From Chlorops oryzae (lineage: Eukaryota; Arthropoda; Insecta; Diptera; Chloropidae), in NCBI GenBank assembly GCA_020466095.1, contig CM035806.1, positions 51,375,783 to 51,439,782 of the forward strand: a DNA stretch of 64,000 nucleotides, written 5' to 3'. Position numbers and translations under genes: made by a program. The notes beneath the pieces are model-generated. The model was not told where the DNA came from. It made no database searches and saw nothing but the letters and a program-made list of their open reading frames with translations. Position 1 is the first letter of the stretch, and the number at the start of each line of letters is the position of its first letter. Below, piece by piece: positions 48,105 through 59,483 of the stretch.

Positions 48105-49919
48105 TCATATTTGTGGCCAATTGTTTTTACGTTTCCAACCATTCAATTGTCTTTCCGTCCAGAATGTGTACTCGATCAATGGACCAGTTGCACATAAGCT
48201 CGGATAGTTGGAACTTTTATTCGTTTCATATTCATGGCACAACGAAGTCGGCTCCCCGGGCTTATAGACACCGTAATCATTGAACACGTTCACATCGTAA
48301 TGGCAAATGAAAATATGACAACTTTCCGAAGAGCCGTTTTGATCATGGCATTTGTTGCACGCAGACAAGGCACAACCGACTCTTTGCACTTCATCGATTA
48401 TCATTTGTATGAAATGAAAGCTTTGCTCTTTCAAAGCTTTTAGCTCTTCGTGTTTAAGCATTCGCTGTTTGGGCGAAACAATTGCATTCCTTTCGTTATA
48501 CCAATCATTCAATGCATTCTCAATAGTTGCCGTATAATTATGTTCGTTTTGCTTATAAAAATATACATTTGATCCCATATTTCGATAATTGCGCGTATTA
48601 TGACAAAATTGTGTCTCGTGATTGCACAATTCGACACGTTTGATAGCCAAAAATTCGAGTTCTCTACTCCATTTCAGTTCGCGCATGCGTGCGGCTTTTG
48701 AATATAATGCATCAATATTTCCGCCCGCTATATCGTTTCGTATTTTATTGTGATAATTAACAATGAAATCTCTTTTGGATTTTACCAATCGAATGACTCG
48801 AATCAGCTCGCCTTGGGTCTTGATAGCCCGACTGTGGCATAAAAAATGCAGACTATGTTGCATATAACATATTTTTGGTTCAACTCCTTTGGCACAAATC
48901 GAGTAAATATCCGGCTCTTCATCACAGCTCTCCATTTCGGTTGTAGTTGTAATTTCAGTCGAAGTCGAAGTCGAAGTCGAAGTCGATGTGGTCGTTGTAG
49001 TTCTAGTTGTAGTTGTAGTTGTAGTTGTAGTTGTCACCATTTCAGTTTTATTATATTCTATACTGTCCGTGGCACATTCAGGCACTTGCACTCGTTTTCC
49101 ATTATTCATACAAAGATTTTTAAAATTGTTGCTCCTCCCGCCGTAAGGATATTTATAACATTCATCAGCCGATTCGTTTGTCTCGGATGCAGCATAGACA
49201 CGACAGTTCACCATGTTAACGGCATCCAAAATACAAGTAAGGAATAGACAATGATTTGACAAAAAATTATCGGAATCCGTACAATTCCCACACAATGCCA
49301 TTGCACATCCAACTTGCGATGCCCGATCGTTGACAATTGCCGCAAATTCGGCTGCAATATCGTCCATATAAGACCGATATGAATTAGCCAGATCGACTGG
49401 CGTCTCCAGAAGAATATTTTGTGCTTTGATTCGTTTGAAAATCTCCGCAATGGATTTGTGAATTTTTATCTTTTTCGAATTTTCACCATAAAAACCATGT
49501 ATTTCAGATGTCATTTCAAAATTGCTCGAATTGTAGCATACACTTTGGCGTTGCCGTTGACTTAGACTGCAACGTTGGACACGATGCATTGCTATATACT
49601 CTAATTCAGGACTCCAAATGAGTTCACGCATGCGCGCCGCTTTTGGAAAATCACAAATTTCTCCGCTGGCTACCTCGTCACGAATTTTGTTCAGAGCATT
49701 CAACAATGATCGGATTATGTGATAGGTCATGGGTGCCGTTGCAACATAATTCGCATGCGTTGGCAATGATTCGGGATGGCAGACAATATGTCTCAAATCG
49801 TTGCCACATATTTCTTTTTCTCTCTCTCTTGAGCTGCAGAAGTCGTAGGCTTCAACGGAACCCAGGCGAAAAATGAAGATGCCGAGAAGAAGAAGAAGTT
49901 GCCGGAAGTCGTGGTCCAT
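48105..49919 (-). CDS. Secreted protein with two CAP/SCP (antigen 5-like) domains and a Thr-rich linker
   Basis: An uninterrupted frame of 604 codons ends in TGA. The frame runs 38 codons further upstream, but I chose the Met at 49919 because it is followed at once by a signal peptide (residues 1-24, hydrophobic core LLLLLGIFIF, likely cleavage after VEA). CAP domain 1 covers about 65-245 and CAP domain 2 about 380-550. Both keep the antigen-5 block AARMREL.WS.ELE (94-107 and 409-422) and a VGCA(M/L) block (203-207, 514-518). Each domain ends with a Cys-rich tail. Residues 296-327 are a Thr/Ser run, probably O-glycosylated. Seven N-glycosylation sequons are visible. Domain 2 keeps YHNKIR (389-394) but domain 1 has LNALNKIR, and no typical GEN-type motif is seen, so the usual CAP His/Glu site looks degraded. 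Family knowledge says such proteins are extracellular, often in salivary or reproductive secretions. The precise role is unknown. No intron is seen. Confidence 0.9.
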   Translation of the reverse strand: MDHDFRQLLLLLGIFIFRLGSVEAYDFCSSREREKEICGNDLRHIVCHPESLPTHANYVATAPMTYHIIRSLLNALNKIRDEVASGEICDFPKAARMRELIWSPELEYIAMHRVQRCSLSQRQRQSVCYNSSNFEMTSEIHGFYGENSKKIKIHKSIAEIFKRIKAQNILLETPVDLANSYRSYMDDIAAEFAAIVNDRASQVGCAMALCGNCTDSDNFLSNHCLFLTCILDAVNMVNCRVYAASETNESADECYKYPYGGRSNNFKNLCMNNGKRVQVPECATDSIEYNKTEMVTTTTTTTTTTRTTTTTSTSTSTSTSTEITTTTEMESCDEEPDIYSICAKGVEPKICYMQHSLHFLCHSRAIKTQGELIRVIRLVKSKRDFIVNYHNKIRNDIAGGNIDALYSKAARMRELKWSRELEFLAIKRVELCNHETQFCHNTRNYRNMGSNVYFYKQNEHNYTATIENALNDWYNERNAIVSPKQRMLKHEELKALKEQSFHFIQMIIDEVQRVGCALSACNKCHDQNGSSESCHIFICHYDVNVFNDYGVYKPGEPTSLCHEYETNKSSNYPSLCATGPLIEYTFWTERQLNGWKRKNNWPQI

Positions 49920-50168
49920 TATAAAATCAGTTCGATGAATATTTGCTTCCTGCTTCAGGACTATTTGAAAACTAAATGCGAAAAAATTCTTTGTACTTCT
50001 TTGTTTTTTGCTCCTTATGTTGAGCTTTTTCAAGTTTGCAATTCTCGTTTTCTAAGCACCTACTATGTTTGTGCAAAAATCTTAAGATTTTTTATTTTTT
50101 ATTTTTATGTTCGATGAGTAGAAATGAAGTGGAGTTTATTTTGCTGTAAAAAAAACAACTCAATCAGG

Positions 50169-50275
50169 TTGTCACAGAAATCGAATACGATTGAAAACGT
50201 TCGAAATCAATGAAATTTCCATACAAATTTAAGCGAAATCGAACGTTTTCGGTCGTATTCGATTTCTGTGGCATG
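50169..50275. mobile_element. Palindromic MITE with CACAGAAATCGAATACGA arms
   Basis: GTCACAGAAATCGAATACGA at 50171 is the inverse of the sequence ending near 50272. The arms extend through GAAAACGTTCGA. It resembles the insertion at 11768-11955 in its GTCACAGAA tips. It lies about 250 bp upstream of the CAP gene start. Confidence 0.7.
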
Positions 50276-50424
50276 CCCGAATATGTTGAATAGTATCGCA
50301 TATGCGTGAAATATTTTCATTGAAATCCCTCATTAGGAAGAATACCCTAATAGTACTTAATGAAATCTTTGGCCATTCATGAGCGAATATTCGAACCTTA
50401 GATTTTTTTTTGTGTCTGAGAATG

Positions 50425-50572
50425 TGGCCGATTCTTCTTCTTCTTCGCATCACAGTCCAGGGTGGACTATAGCTTCTGCAATAACTCCTCTCCATCTGTC
50501 TCTATCCTTCGCCATTTCTCTCCAGTTTCGGGCCGCCATTTTTCTCAAATCTGTTTCGACCTCCTAATGTGG
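50425..50572 (-). pseudogene. LINE ORF C-terminal remnant near the CAP gene
   Basis: The minus strand reads EVETDLRKMAARNWREMAKD then RDRWRGVIAEAIVHPGL and a stop, the typical extreme C-terminus of several non-LTR retrotransposon ORF2 proteins. It lies about 500 bp upstream of the CAP gene start. Confidence 0.65.
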
Positions 50573-50760
50573 CCCATTAAAAGAACCCCATAAACTATTT
50601 AATTCAACTTTGAATGAATTATAAATGCACATTGACCTTGGGCAATCCCACACAAAACAGTCCTGAAGGTCACACCCGTCGTCACAGCCATTATTAGCGG
50701 AAATCAGGTAGTTTCATTGCTTAACTGTTGTTAAAAGTTTTCATAATTATAAATCCTTAA

Positions 50761-50885
50761 GGCCCATTTGCTACTGTTCTGGTTAAAGCATTTCGTTACG
50801 ATATCCACTCAAAATGTCAAAATTTTCATATAAATTTTTGGTTTTCCGGAAGGAAAAATTTAACCGGAACAGTAGCAAACGGGCC
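50761..50885. mobile_element. Harbinger-like MITE with GGCCCATTTGCTACTGTTC tips
   Basis: GGCCCATTTGCTACTGTTCT is inverted at the right end as GGAACAGTAGCAAACGGGCC. TAA flanks both sides (50758-50760, 50886-50888). Length is 125 bp. Confidence 0.85.
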
Positions 50886-53800
50886 TAAGAATCATATCCT
50901 GTTTGTTTTAAATATTATCATTTAAAACCCTAAAAAAACAAAAACAACAAGTGATTGTGATGGGTCTGACTAAATGGAATTTTCTGCTTCTTAGATCCAC
51001 CTAGTATGTCCCCGTTTATCTTTAAGAAATGACAAAAAAAAAGAGGCTCCAAATTGACTAAGAAAATTCAAAATTCAGTATAAAATTTTATTGCATTTTT
51101 CGCGTTTGGATATTAGAATGAACATCCAAAGGATAGTTTATTTCAATATAAAAGAAGAAATAGTTTGCCTGTAAACTTTGCTCATGTCCCTCGAATGAGT
51201 CTCTAAAGCATAAATAGAATTTTTTAAACAATTTTTTTTTTTATTAAAATTTTATTATGTGCGTTGGTGGTTCCGGTGCAATCACATCGGGCACACTGTT
51301 ACTTAATATTTCCAAATATCGAAATGACTAAGAGGGATTGTCGAATCCAAGTGTTCTCCGGTGTAGAACGTTTTTGTTCAACAGCACTGCGCAATGTCAT
51401 GACCGAAATGGCATTTTCTCTCTCTTACTTAACGAGTGCTTTCTCTTTTGGTAGTTAGTTGTTGTGTGCCCCTTACCCAATTTCCTTTTTCATCTCCGAA
51501 TCTCTCAATTCACTTTATTTTATTAGAGGATTTTCGCAGATACTTTTTTTTATATTTTTTGTTTTTGTTGCTTTTGAAGGCTCATTATTTTTCGCGTGTG
51601 CTTTTTAACGAAACGCCGCGATTGGGTCCTGACAACTCTTGAAGGCGCAATGTTGACTTCCGATTGGCTCGATTCTCAAGGAATGGAGAGGTGCAAAAAC
51701 AAATTATAAAATAGGCACCAAATTTCAACTAAGCTGATGATGATGAGAGATGTCAGTTGTACCTATTCATGGATGAAGTCATTTCAATATTATTTTCTTT
51801 GAAATTTTTTTAACATAAAAAAATTTTGTTCTTTTCGGATTTAAAAAGGATTTAACCCTCTAATGCCATAATTTTTTTTTTTTTTTTCAATGAAAAGTTC
51901 AGATATGACTAATTTTGGGTAGAAAAACACGAATCTGAAATTATTATTATAAGTTGTTTTTTTGGTAATTTGTTCGAAAAAAGTCCGTCTAGAGACGGAG
52001 CCAGGACTAAGAGGGTTAATTAAGAGGTTAATTATTGTTTTGTGTTTTTCTTAATAGTTTTTGTTGTCACTAATTTTTTATATTTTTTTTTTTCAGAAGT
52101 GACTTGTGCCTGCAAACAAAAAAAAAATGTCGAAGAAGTCCTTTAAAAATATTTGTTCGGCATAAAAAAAATTTGTTTTAAGCCAAGCGCTGAAAGTTCA
52201 ATACCCATTTGAAAGATGAATGAAGCGATTGTTAGAACCCATTGTGTATATATGTATGTATGTGCTAAAAGTGTGGAATTCCTCCATATTCTTATGTTCA
52301 ATCCGACCCGTAACACATTTGCTGCAATATTCCTTTTTACTCTTTTATTTATTTATTTTTTTTGTTTTTTTGTTTCTTCTAACTTTTTTGGGTTTTATGA
52401 CTTTTGTTTTTGCCCAATGGCACAAGAATCTTTTCAGACACTTGTAACACAAAGTCACACACACACACACACACGCGCACACAAACTTGCTTGCTCAAAC
52501 ACATACAGCCATACACACACAATGGCACATACACGACGGTTGGAGATATACACAATGGCACAAGCGTATATTCACACTTTCGTTTAGAAAAGGCCAAGGA
52601 CATATGTTGACTTCACTAAGACGAGAGTAAAAGACCTTAGCGTTGTGTAGTCGCTTCCGTATAGCCCTTGGATGGTTGGTGCCATTCTCGTTGAAAGTTT
52701 GCGCCGAAACGAAGTCATCGAAGCAACCGCCCGCTAGCACTGCCAGAGTTGTCTCTAATCCTTTATTATGCAATTCATTTTTATCGTTGTTCCACAGTCG
52801 TTCCGTCGTCCATGTCGGTTTATACAATATTCCTTTCTGTTATTGGGTTTTTTTTTTTAAATATTTTTTCCTTTTTTTGTTTTTTTTTTATATATATATG
52901 TATATGTATATAGCGTTGTGTGATGTCTAAGAGTGTGGGTGGGAAGTTAGAGAAGCGTGGGTTATTCTGTATGCTTCAGCCTCTTTCGATTTCACGTTTT
53001 CATGCTGTAGGTGTGGAAAAATTGTGTCAAAGGAAAAGAAACGTCCTTGGGACAGCTTAAAAGAGTCTCGGCGTATGTCTGGAGTTTCTCGTATTTTCGG
53101 TTGTAGCATCGGCAGCAGCAGCAGCAGCCACAGCAGCAGAGGAATCAAACTTTTTTTTTTTTTGGATCGCACGACGATGACGATGATGTTTCTTTGCGGT
53201 TTAAAATAGTTAAGTAAGGTTTGGTGTGTCTAACCGTCTGTCTGTGCTCACTTTAAAATCTGTAGGTCAAGTGCTTGTTTTTCTTTTTTTTTTTTGTATG
53301 AGGTGCAAACATTTCATTTCGGTTCTTTTCAACTTCAATTTGTGTGGATTTTACTACCGAACTTATGTGCTATGGGCAACGTAAACGCGTAACAGATTTA
53401 TCAAGCTGACCGCAACCGAACCATCAGGAAGACAGCCAGGCGGACAGGCGGACAGACGGACAGACATCCAGACCGATAGACTGATTGTGGCCACATATTT
53501 GCGTCCTTGAGAAGGACATATGATTTCGAAATGCGTAGCATACGCACATCATTGCATTGGCGCTAAGTAGTCCATATGGTGTGCTGCATGCTGCTGCACG
53601 CGTTTCGTGCGTACGCAATAAAAATATCGAATACGCAGATAAAAGCCGCAAAGCAGCAGTGTATTTATTATCCTGTGATTGCTGTGTGCCATTGGTATGC
53701 CATGGGCGAGCCAAGGTGAGCGAGGTGGCATGCGTTCACTATTTTCCGTTGGCGCTTTGTGCATTTCCCAGTCGGCAAAGTGCGTGCGTTCGCTGTGCTG

Positions 53801-55441
53801 CATCAACAAAGTGTTGCATGCACGTATAACTACGACTGCGTGCGTATGTGCCTGTGTGTGTTTGCTTGTGTGTGCATGCCAGCGCCTGTGTTTTCGACCT
53901 GTATCGTCCTTTGGGGCATTTATATTGTATTTATATAGAGATATATTTATATACATACATACATACATATATATGAATTGTTCACACTTTTCGCTAGTGT
54001 TGTTGTTACGCCCATGTTAAGTTATGGTAAACTCGGTTTTTAAATCTGTTGATCGATCTGGCGGAAACAACAGATTTTCATTATGTTTTCGTAATATGTA
54101 ATATGTTTATTTATTTATTCGCCTATTTACTTGGTTTTTTTGGCTACTTAAATCAAAATTTTAGCACAATTATTGCAGTAATACTTTTCTGAAATTGAAT
54201 TCGACTGAGGAATTTGAACAAAATATGATAATGTTCTGCAAGTACACTAAGATATCTTTTTATAAACGTTCCACATATAAAAATAGGTTCATAAAAATAT
54301 ATATTAAAGAATATAAAAGCATAAATAAAAAAATAAATTAAAAATAATTCAATTAAAAATAAAAAAAAATATATAAATAAATATAAAATATATAAATAAA
54401 AGAAAATAAAATACAAATAGATAAACTAAAAATTAAAAAAAAAAAATAAATAAATAACAAAAATCAAAAATAAGAAAAGCGTTAATATTACCAAACATAT
54501 TGCGAAATTCCGCATTCAAATTAAAAAAAAAAAAAATCTAAAAATTCTTTAAAACACTTAGACAGTAACATTTTTTAATACTATAACGAATTTGAGTTCG
54601 ATATTCAAAAAACATCTGTTAACTAGAATCGGAAGGGAAGGAATTTTCATAAATAAAATTTTTTTATCGAAATAACATAAAAGGATAGACAAGGATTGAA
54701 AGTTTTGTAGTCGGAGGACAGCAATTTGGAGTGCGAAACATTCACTAGAATGACTTTTTATAGACTTAATTCTTAAAAATTAACTAATAAATCATTTAAG
54801 CAGCTGTAAAATGTACTCATAACCCTGGTACACAGTGTTGCCATAAATTATAATTTAAAATTATTTAAATATATTTGGTAATATTGGCCTAGAGAAAAAT
54901 AAATTAATAAAAAATAAATAAATAAATAAAAAATAAATAAATCAATTAAAAACAAATAAATTAAAAAATTAATAAATAAATTAATAAGAACAAAATAAAT
55001 AAATAAAAATTAATAAATAAATACTAAATAAATAAATAAATAAAAATTATTCCGCTTTTTACAAGCTTTTTTCCACGACTTTTTATTGTATTTATAATGC
55101 AGTGCAATCGGGGTTGAGAGAACATTCGGTTGGTGGAACAAGTCGTTCGGGAAACACATTCTACATGGACTTTTGGAAAAAAAATCTCACAAGACTATGA
55201 ATACAGTTAGCTCGAGAATATAAACTCTTAAGCCCGATATTACAGTGTATACTTAAGTTAAGGAAGCTTGAAGACTTAAGAACACTTTAAGTGTCAAGCG
55301 GTTTAACAGTCAATTTTTATTTAAAACTCACGAAAATTGTTTTCGGCAGGCAATATTTGAAAAAACCTATATTTTTTGTTTATACTTTTTTAAAATTCGT
55401 AAATTTGGGATTCGAACACACATACTTATCGGTCGGACGCA
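50886..55441. other. Stretch without gene
   Basis: Contains (CA)n at 52456-52475, CAG units near 53110-53140, GGACAGGCGGACAG units (53440-53465) and (AAAT)n-rich A-rich tracts at 54320-54470 and 54895-55050. No coding region supported. Confidence 0.5.
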
Positions 55442-55443
55442 TA

Positions 55444-55960
55444 CAGGGTGTTCCGTACTAACGTGCTTTTCTTTATAGGGTTGGTAGAGAGGGTCATTGT
55501 GAACAAAAAATCGTATGAGAGGGGGGGGTCTAAAATGTAACCCTGAGGAGTTATAAGGCCTTAAAGTTTTTAGGCAGTGAGTCGAGAAAAATAATTCTCC
55601 CACGATAATGGTTTATCGTAGGGAAAAAACTGAAATGCAGTTTGAAAGCTAATTGTATGGGCTTTTAAGAAAAATTAAGTTGCTGGTCAAAATTTGAGCC
55701 ATTGAGGGAAAAAATAAACGGTCAAAGTCAAAAATTCTGAAAAAATTTTCATTTTTTCGACTTTGAGAGCCATTTTGGTATGAAAAGGGTCGTATTAACA
55801 CATACTTTTCTAATTTTTTTCCAAATCTACGTTAAATTTCCTTTAAAACGTTGGTACATTTGTCATACCTTGTTAGCGGTTTAACCTCAGGAAAAATAGG
55901 TTTCAAAAACAAAAACAAACTTGAACTTTTTTTATTCAATTTAATTTTATTTGTAAACAG
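55444..55960 (+). repeat. Left terminal inverted repeat of the mariner-type element
   Basis: This is the inverse copy of 57129-57647. It includes a G run near 55521 that pairs with a C run near 57562, and an outer tip CAGGGTGTTCCGTACTAACG. Confidence 0.9.
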
Positions 55961-56041
55961 AAGATATTTGTCGAGTTACCCATGATCATTTATGGAAAAG
56001 TCTTTTGTAAAATAAGCTTTGAGTTATTTTGGAATTCCAAA

Positions 56042-57086
56042 ATGGCATATTCCAGTGAGGAATATGCTGACATGGTGTTCATTTTGGGGTTTGCAAACGG
56101 AAACCAGGCAGAAGCTCGCAGGGAGTACACTAGGCGATTTCCTGAACGTACAGTACCCCACGAAAGAACATTTGGAAACTGTTTCAGACGCCTTCGCGAA
56201 TGTGGCTCTTTTGCACGGCTAGAGTTGATGTTGTTAGGGATGTTGCAGAAGAAGAAAATGTTTTGCAAGCTGTTCGAGCGGACCCATCCATAAGCATTCG
56301 ACGAATAAGCGGAAGAACTGGAGTCTCACAAACTCAGGTATGGAGAATCCTTCACAAGGAACGTCTCCATCCATACCATTTTACTCCTGTGCAAGAGCTT
56401 TTACCGAGCGACTATGCAAAAAGAACACAGTTTTTCCGAATGGATCATAGCAAATGCCGACAACATTCCCCACGTATTATGGACTGATGAGTCCACTTTT
56501 ACAAAGGACGGGTTTTTAATTTCCACAACGCACACCTTTGGTCTCAATCGAACCCGCAAGCTATGCGAGTGGGTGGGTCACAATTTAAATTTTCTGTCAA
56601 TGTTTGGGCTGGTATAATTGGTTCAAATTTAATTGGTCTCCATGTATTTGACTCAAATCTGAATTTCGCGGCTGTACGTTGAGTTTTTAGAAGCAAATCT
56701 ACCGGAACTTCTAGAAGATTGTGCCGTTGATGGTGAGGAACCAAATAATTTACCAGCATGATGGTGCTCCAGCACATTTTGGTGCAATTGTAAGGGACTT
56801 CTTAGACGAAAACTATCGAAATAGATGGATTGGAAGGAATGGTCCGGTGAAATGGCCACCACGATCACCAGACCTTACACCTTTAGATTTCTTTTTGTGG
56901 GGTCGACTGAAGGAAATCGTATATTCAGCTCCCGTTCGGTCAAGACCACATTAAATAGGCCGTATCATGGAAGCTTTCAATATTGTAAGAGAAGAATTAC
57001 CAAATACAAATCTATGTCATGAAATTCTAAAAAGAGCGAACTGTTGCGTACATAGGTCCGGCCACCAATTTGAAAACGTCCTGTAA
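56042..57086 (+). pseudogene. Frameshifted mariner-type (DD41D) transposase
   Basis: Pieces in all three plus frames line up in transposase order. The N-terminus starts MAYSSEEYADM at 56042 and has the helix-turn-helix region of the DUF4817 kind (REYTRRFPERTVPHERTFGN), then RISGRTGVSQTQVWRILHKE, the first catalytic block LWTDEST, the second YQHDGAPAHF, and the third RSPDLTPLDFFLWG. A C-terminal piece then ends in TAA at 57086. There are 41 residues between the second catalytic Asp and the Asp in PLDF, giving DD41D, the spacing of rosa-type mariners. At least four reading-frame breaks are evident (near 56215, 56435, 56600-56720 and 56950), so no active enzyme is made. The catalytic residues themselves survive. 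Confidence 0.88.
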
Positions 57087-57128
57087 GAATAAAACAAATT
57101 TTGTTTTAAATTTATGCGAACGTTAACA

Positions 57129-57647
57129 GTTTACAAATAAAATTAAATTGAATAAAAAAGTTTCAAGTTTGTTTTTGTTTTTGAAACCTATTTTTCCTGA
57201 GGTTAAACCGCTAACAAGGTATGACAAATGTACCAAAGTTTTAAAGGAAATTTAACGTAGATTTGGAAAAAAATTAGGAAAAGTATGTGTTAATACGACC
57301 TTTTTCATACCAAAATGGCTCTCAAAGTCGAAAAAAATGAAAATTTTTTCAGAATTTTTTGACTTTGACCGTTTATTTTTCCCTCAATGGCTCAAATTTT
57401 GACCAGCAACTTAATTTTTTCTTAAAAGCCCATACAATTAGCTTTCAAACTGCATTTCAGTTTTTTCCCTACGATAAACCATTATCGTGGGAGAATTATT
57501 TTTCTCGACTCACTGCCTAAAAACTTTAAGGCCCTATAACTCCTCAGGGTTACATTTTAGACCCCCCCCCTCTCATACGATTTTTTGTTCACAATGACCC
57601 CCTCTACCAACCCTATAAAGAAAAGCACGTTAGTACGGAACACCCTG
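57129..57647 (-). repeat. Right terminal inverted repeat of the mariner-type element
   Basis: This is the inverse copy of 55444-55960. Its inner edge begins close to the end of the transposase reading frame, so the gene occupies nearly all of the space between the arms. Confidence 0.9.
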
Positions 57648-58013
57648 TATATGTATGTACACTATCCCCAGAGGCAACGGCATCCGAAAAGCTGAAATGT
57701 TGTACCTTTTTACTATTGTTCTTACCTAAGTACATTTGTTCGAATATCCTTCATTTCTTGCTTTGAAATGCAAAGCTATAAGCTTATGTAAAATCTTGAT
57801 CTGAATTAACGGAATAGTCTTAACTGAGGTAACTGGCCGTGCACGAATGAGTTCCCTCAATCCCGATTTCACTGTATATCAGACCCGGATCAAGGGGCTG
57901 GCACGCCGGAGCGGCACTTTGAGGACCGTCGATTCCTGATCGATATGCGAAAACACTACTCCATTAGCTCCATCGTAGGTCGGTAAAAATTTGTTTTTGC
58001 CCAGAGCTGCATA

Positions 58014-58250
58014 CACTCAAAAAAGTTTCTCAAGAACTTTACATTGTTGAGACAATGTTTGGAAAAAGTTGTTGCATCAAGAATTAATTGTCAGGGCAAC
58101 AATTTTTGTGGTCAAACAAAAAATGTTTTTTGTTGTTCTAAGAACTTTCATTGTTTTTAGAACAATATAAATTGTGGGGAACGATTTAACCAACAAAATT
58201 GTTGGGCTAAAGTATAAATTTGTTGTCATTACATTTTATTTTTTTGAGTG
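58014..58250 (+). mobile_element. 237-bp CACTCAAAAAA element, copy 1
   Basis: Tips CACTCAAAAAAGTTTCTC and (inverse) CACTCAAAAAAAT lie between TA dinucleotides (58012-58013, 58251-58252). The body repeats ATTGTT/AACAAT and GTTG/CAAC words. An inverted copy of exactly the same length is at 59247. Confidence 0.85.
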
Positions 58251-58886
58251 TAAAAGCTGTTTCGGGTCCAGCTGCGCATACATATATCATAATTTTTGTT
58301 GTTTTACAATTTTATTCGACTCTTTTGATTTAAATTCTTCATATTTGCGTTTCTACTCTTCGGGTCTAGGGTCCAAACAATTTTCTCTTTTTTCACCGAA
58401 AGTACTAACCGTATAAAATAAAACACAAGTTTTACAGCCACCATATTTGACCAAAGAAAACCCACTTTTTGTAAAACAAAATAGAAAAAAAATAATAATA
58501 AATAAAATAATTAAATAAAGTTCACGTAGTTTCAAATACAAATTTCCAAGTTGCAGTTTCTAGCCAATTATCATATGAAGCAAAATTCTTAACTCTACAC
58601 AATTCGAGATATCCAAAAAGCTCTTTCTATGGATTTAAGGTTTTCGGAACACTTTTTTTAACAACCATGCAAATGCATCTCGTTCCAAATCTTAATCGTT
58701 TCTCCTGCAATTTCAGAATGAAGTCTTCCTAGATTTTCGTTATTTTTCTCTTAGGATTAGTGTCACTTGTAGTTTCTCTCACCCAAAAAAGAAAAGAATA
58801 TGCAATACAATAAAACTTTAAGCATTAGCAAACGTACATGTATTGTTCACCACACACCCACACGCACACGCACACTAAGGCTTATG

Positions 58887-59190
58887 CCGCAGCAGTTACC
58901 GCCCAGAAGTTATTTAGGAAGCGCATTACCAAAGTAATGCATTTTTTCATCGATAAAATAGGAATGCAAAAAGGAATGCAAAGTAAATTGAACAAATTTG
59001 CATGGAGAGGTAACCGAAAAGGTAATGTGTTGCCTAATATGTTTAAAGCAAAGCGTTACATACTTCTATAGCATTACTTGAGAATGCAAACAGTCATGCA
59101 TTACAAAATCAAGTATTTTCGATTACTTTTCGTACAACTAGTAATGCAAATAGTCATGCGTTACATTCGCTAGGACATCGCCGTGTTAAA
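58887..59190 (+). repeat. GTAATGC-word repeat, copy 1
   Basis: Shares ATTTAGGAAGCGCATTACC, ACCAAAGTAATGCATTTTTT, GCATTACTTGAGAATGCAAA and a final CATTCGCTA with the inverted copy at 61610-61890. GTAATGC/GCATTAC words recur in both directions. No clear TIR tip was found. Confidence 0.7.
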
Positions 59191-59246
59191 AATAATCGAT
59201 TCTGTAATGCATAAACAGTTTTAAGAGAGGACTACTTAAGTATCTA

Positions 59247-59483
59247 CACTCAAAACAAAAAACAAAAAAATGTAAAGCCAGCAATTTTATACTTTGTGCC
59301 AACAATTTTGTTGGTTAAATCATTCCCAACAATTTAAATAGTTCTAAAAAAAATGGAAGTTCTTAAAACAACAACAAAAATTCTTCTCGTTACCATAGAA
59401 ATTGAAAATTAATTCTTGATGCAACAATTTTTTCAATAACATTGTCTCAACAATGTAAATTTCATGAGAAACTTTTTTGAGTG
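59247..59483 (-). mobile_element. 237-bp CACTCAAAAAA element, copy 2, inverted
   Basis: Read on minus, it aligns along its whole length with 58014-58250. TA is present on both sides (59245-59246, 59484-59485). The pair is about 1 kb apart in opposite orientation. Confidence 0.85.

Larger units (their letters stand above)
55442..57649. mobile_element. Mariner-type transposon with about 520 bp terminal inverted repeats
   Basis: The element runs 55444-57647 (2204 bp) and is flanked on both sides by TA (55442-55443, 57648-57649), the target duplication of the Tc1/mariner superfamily. The tips are CAGGGTGTTCCGTACTAACG in inverse orientation. The inverted repeat continues for about 517 bp on the left (to about 55960) and about 519 bp on the right (from about 57129), interrupted only by small differences. 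Most mariners have TIRs of about 30 bp, so this is a marked exception. A broken transposase gene fills the centre. The close match of the arms suggests a recent insertion or gene conversion between the arms. Confidence 0.93.

Noticed and set aside
48846..49247. 133-codon plus-strand frame opposite the CAP gene
   Set aside because: It is a shadow of the CAP coding strand, Ser/Arg/Cys-rich because of the Thr-rich linker codons.
50090..50110. A/T-rich ATAAAAATAAAA as TATA box of the CAP gene
   Set aside because: The whole upstream region is A/T-rich and no initiator motif is placed correctly.
52450..52610. Frames around the (CA)n run
   Set aside because: His/Thr or Cys/Val repeats from the microsatellite; no gene features.
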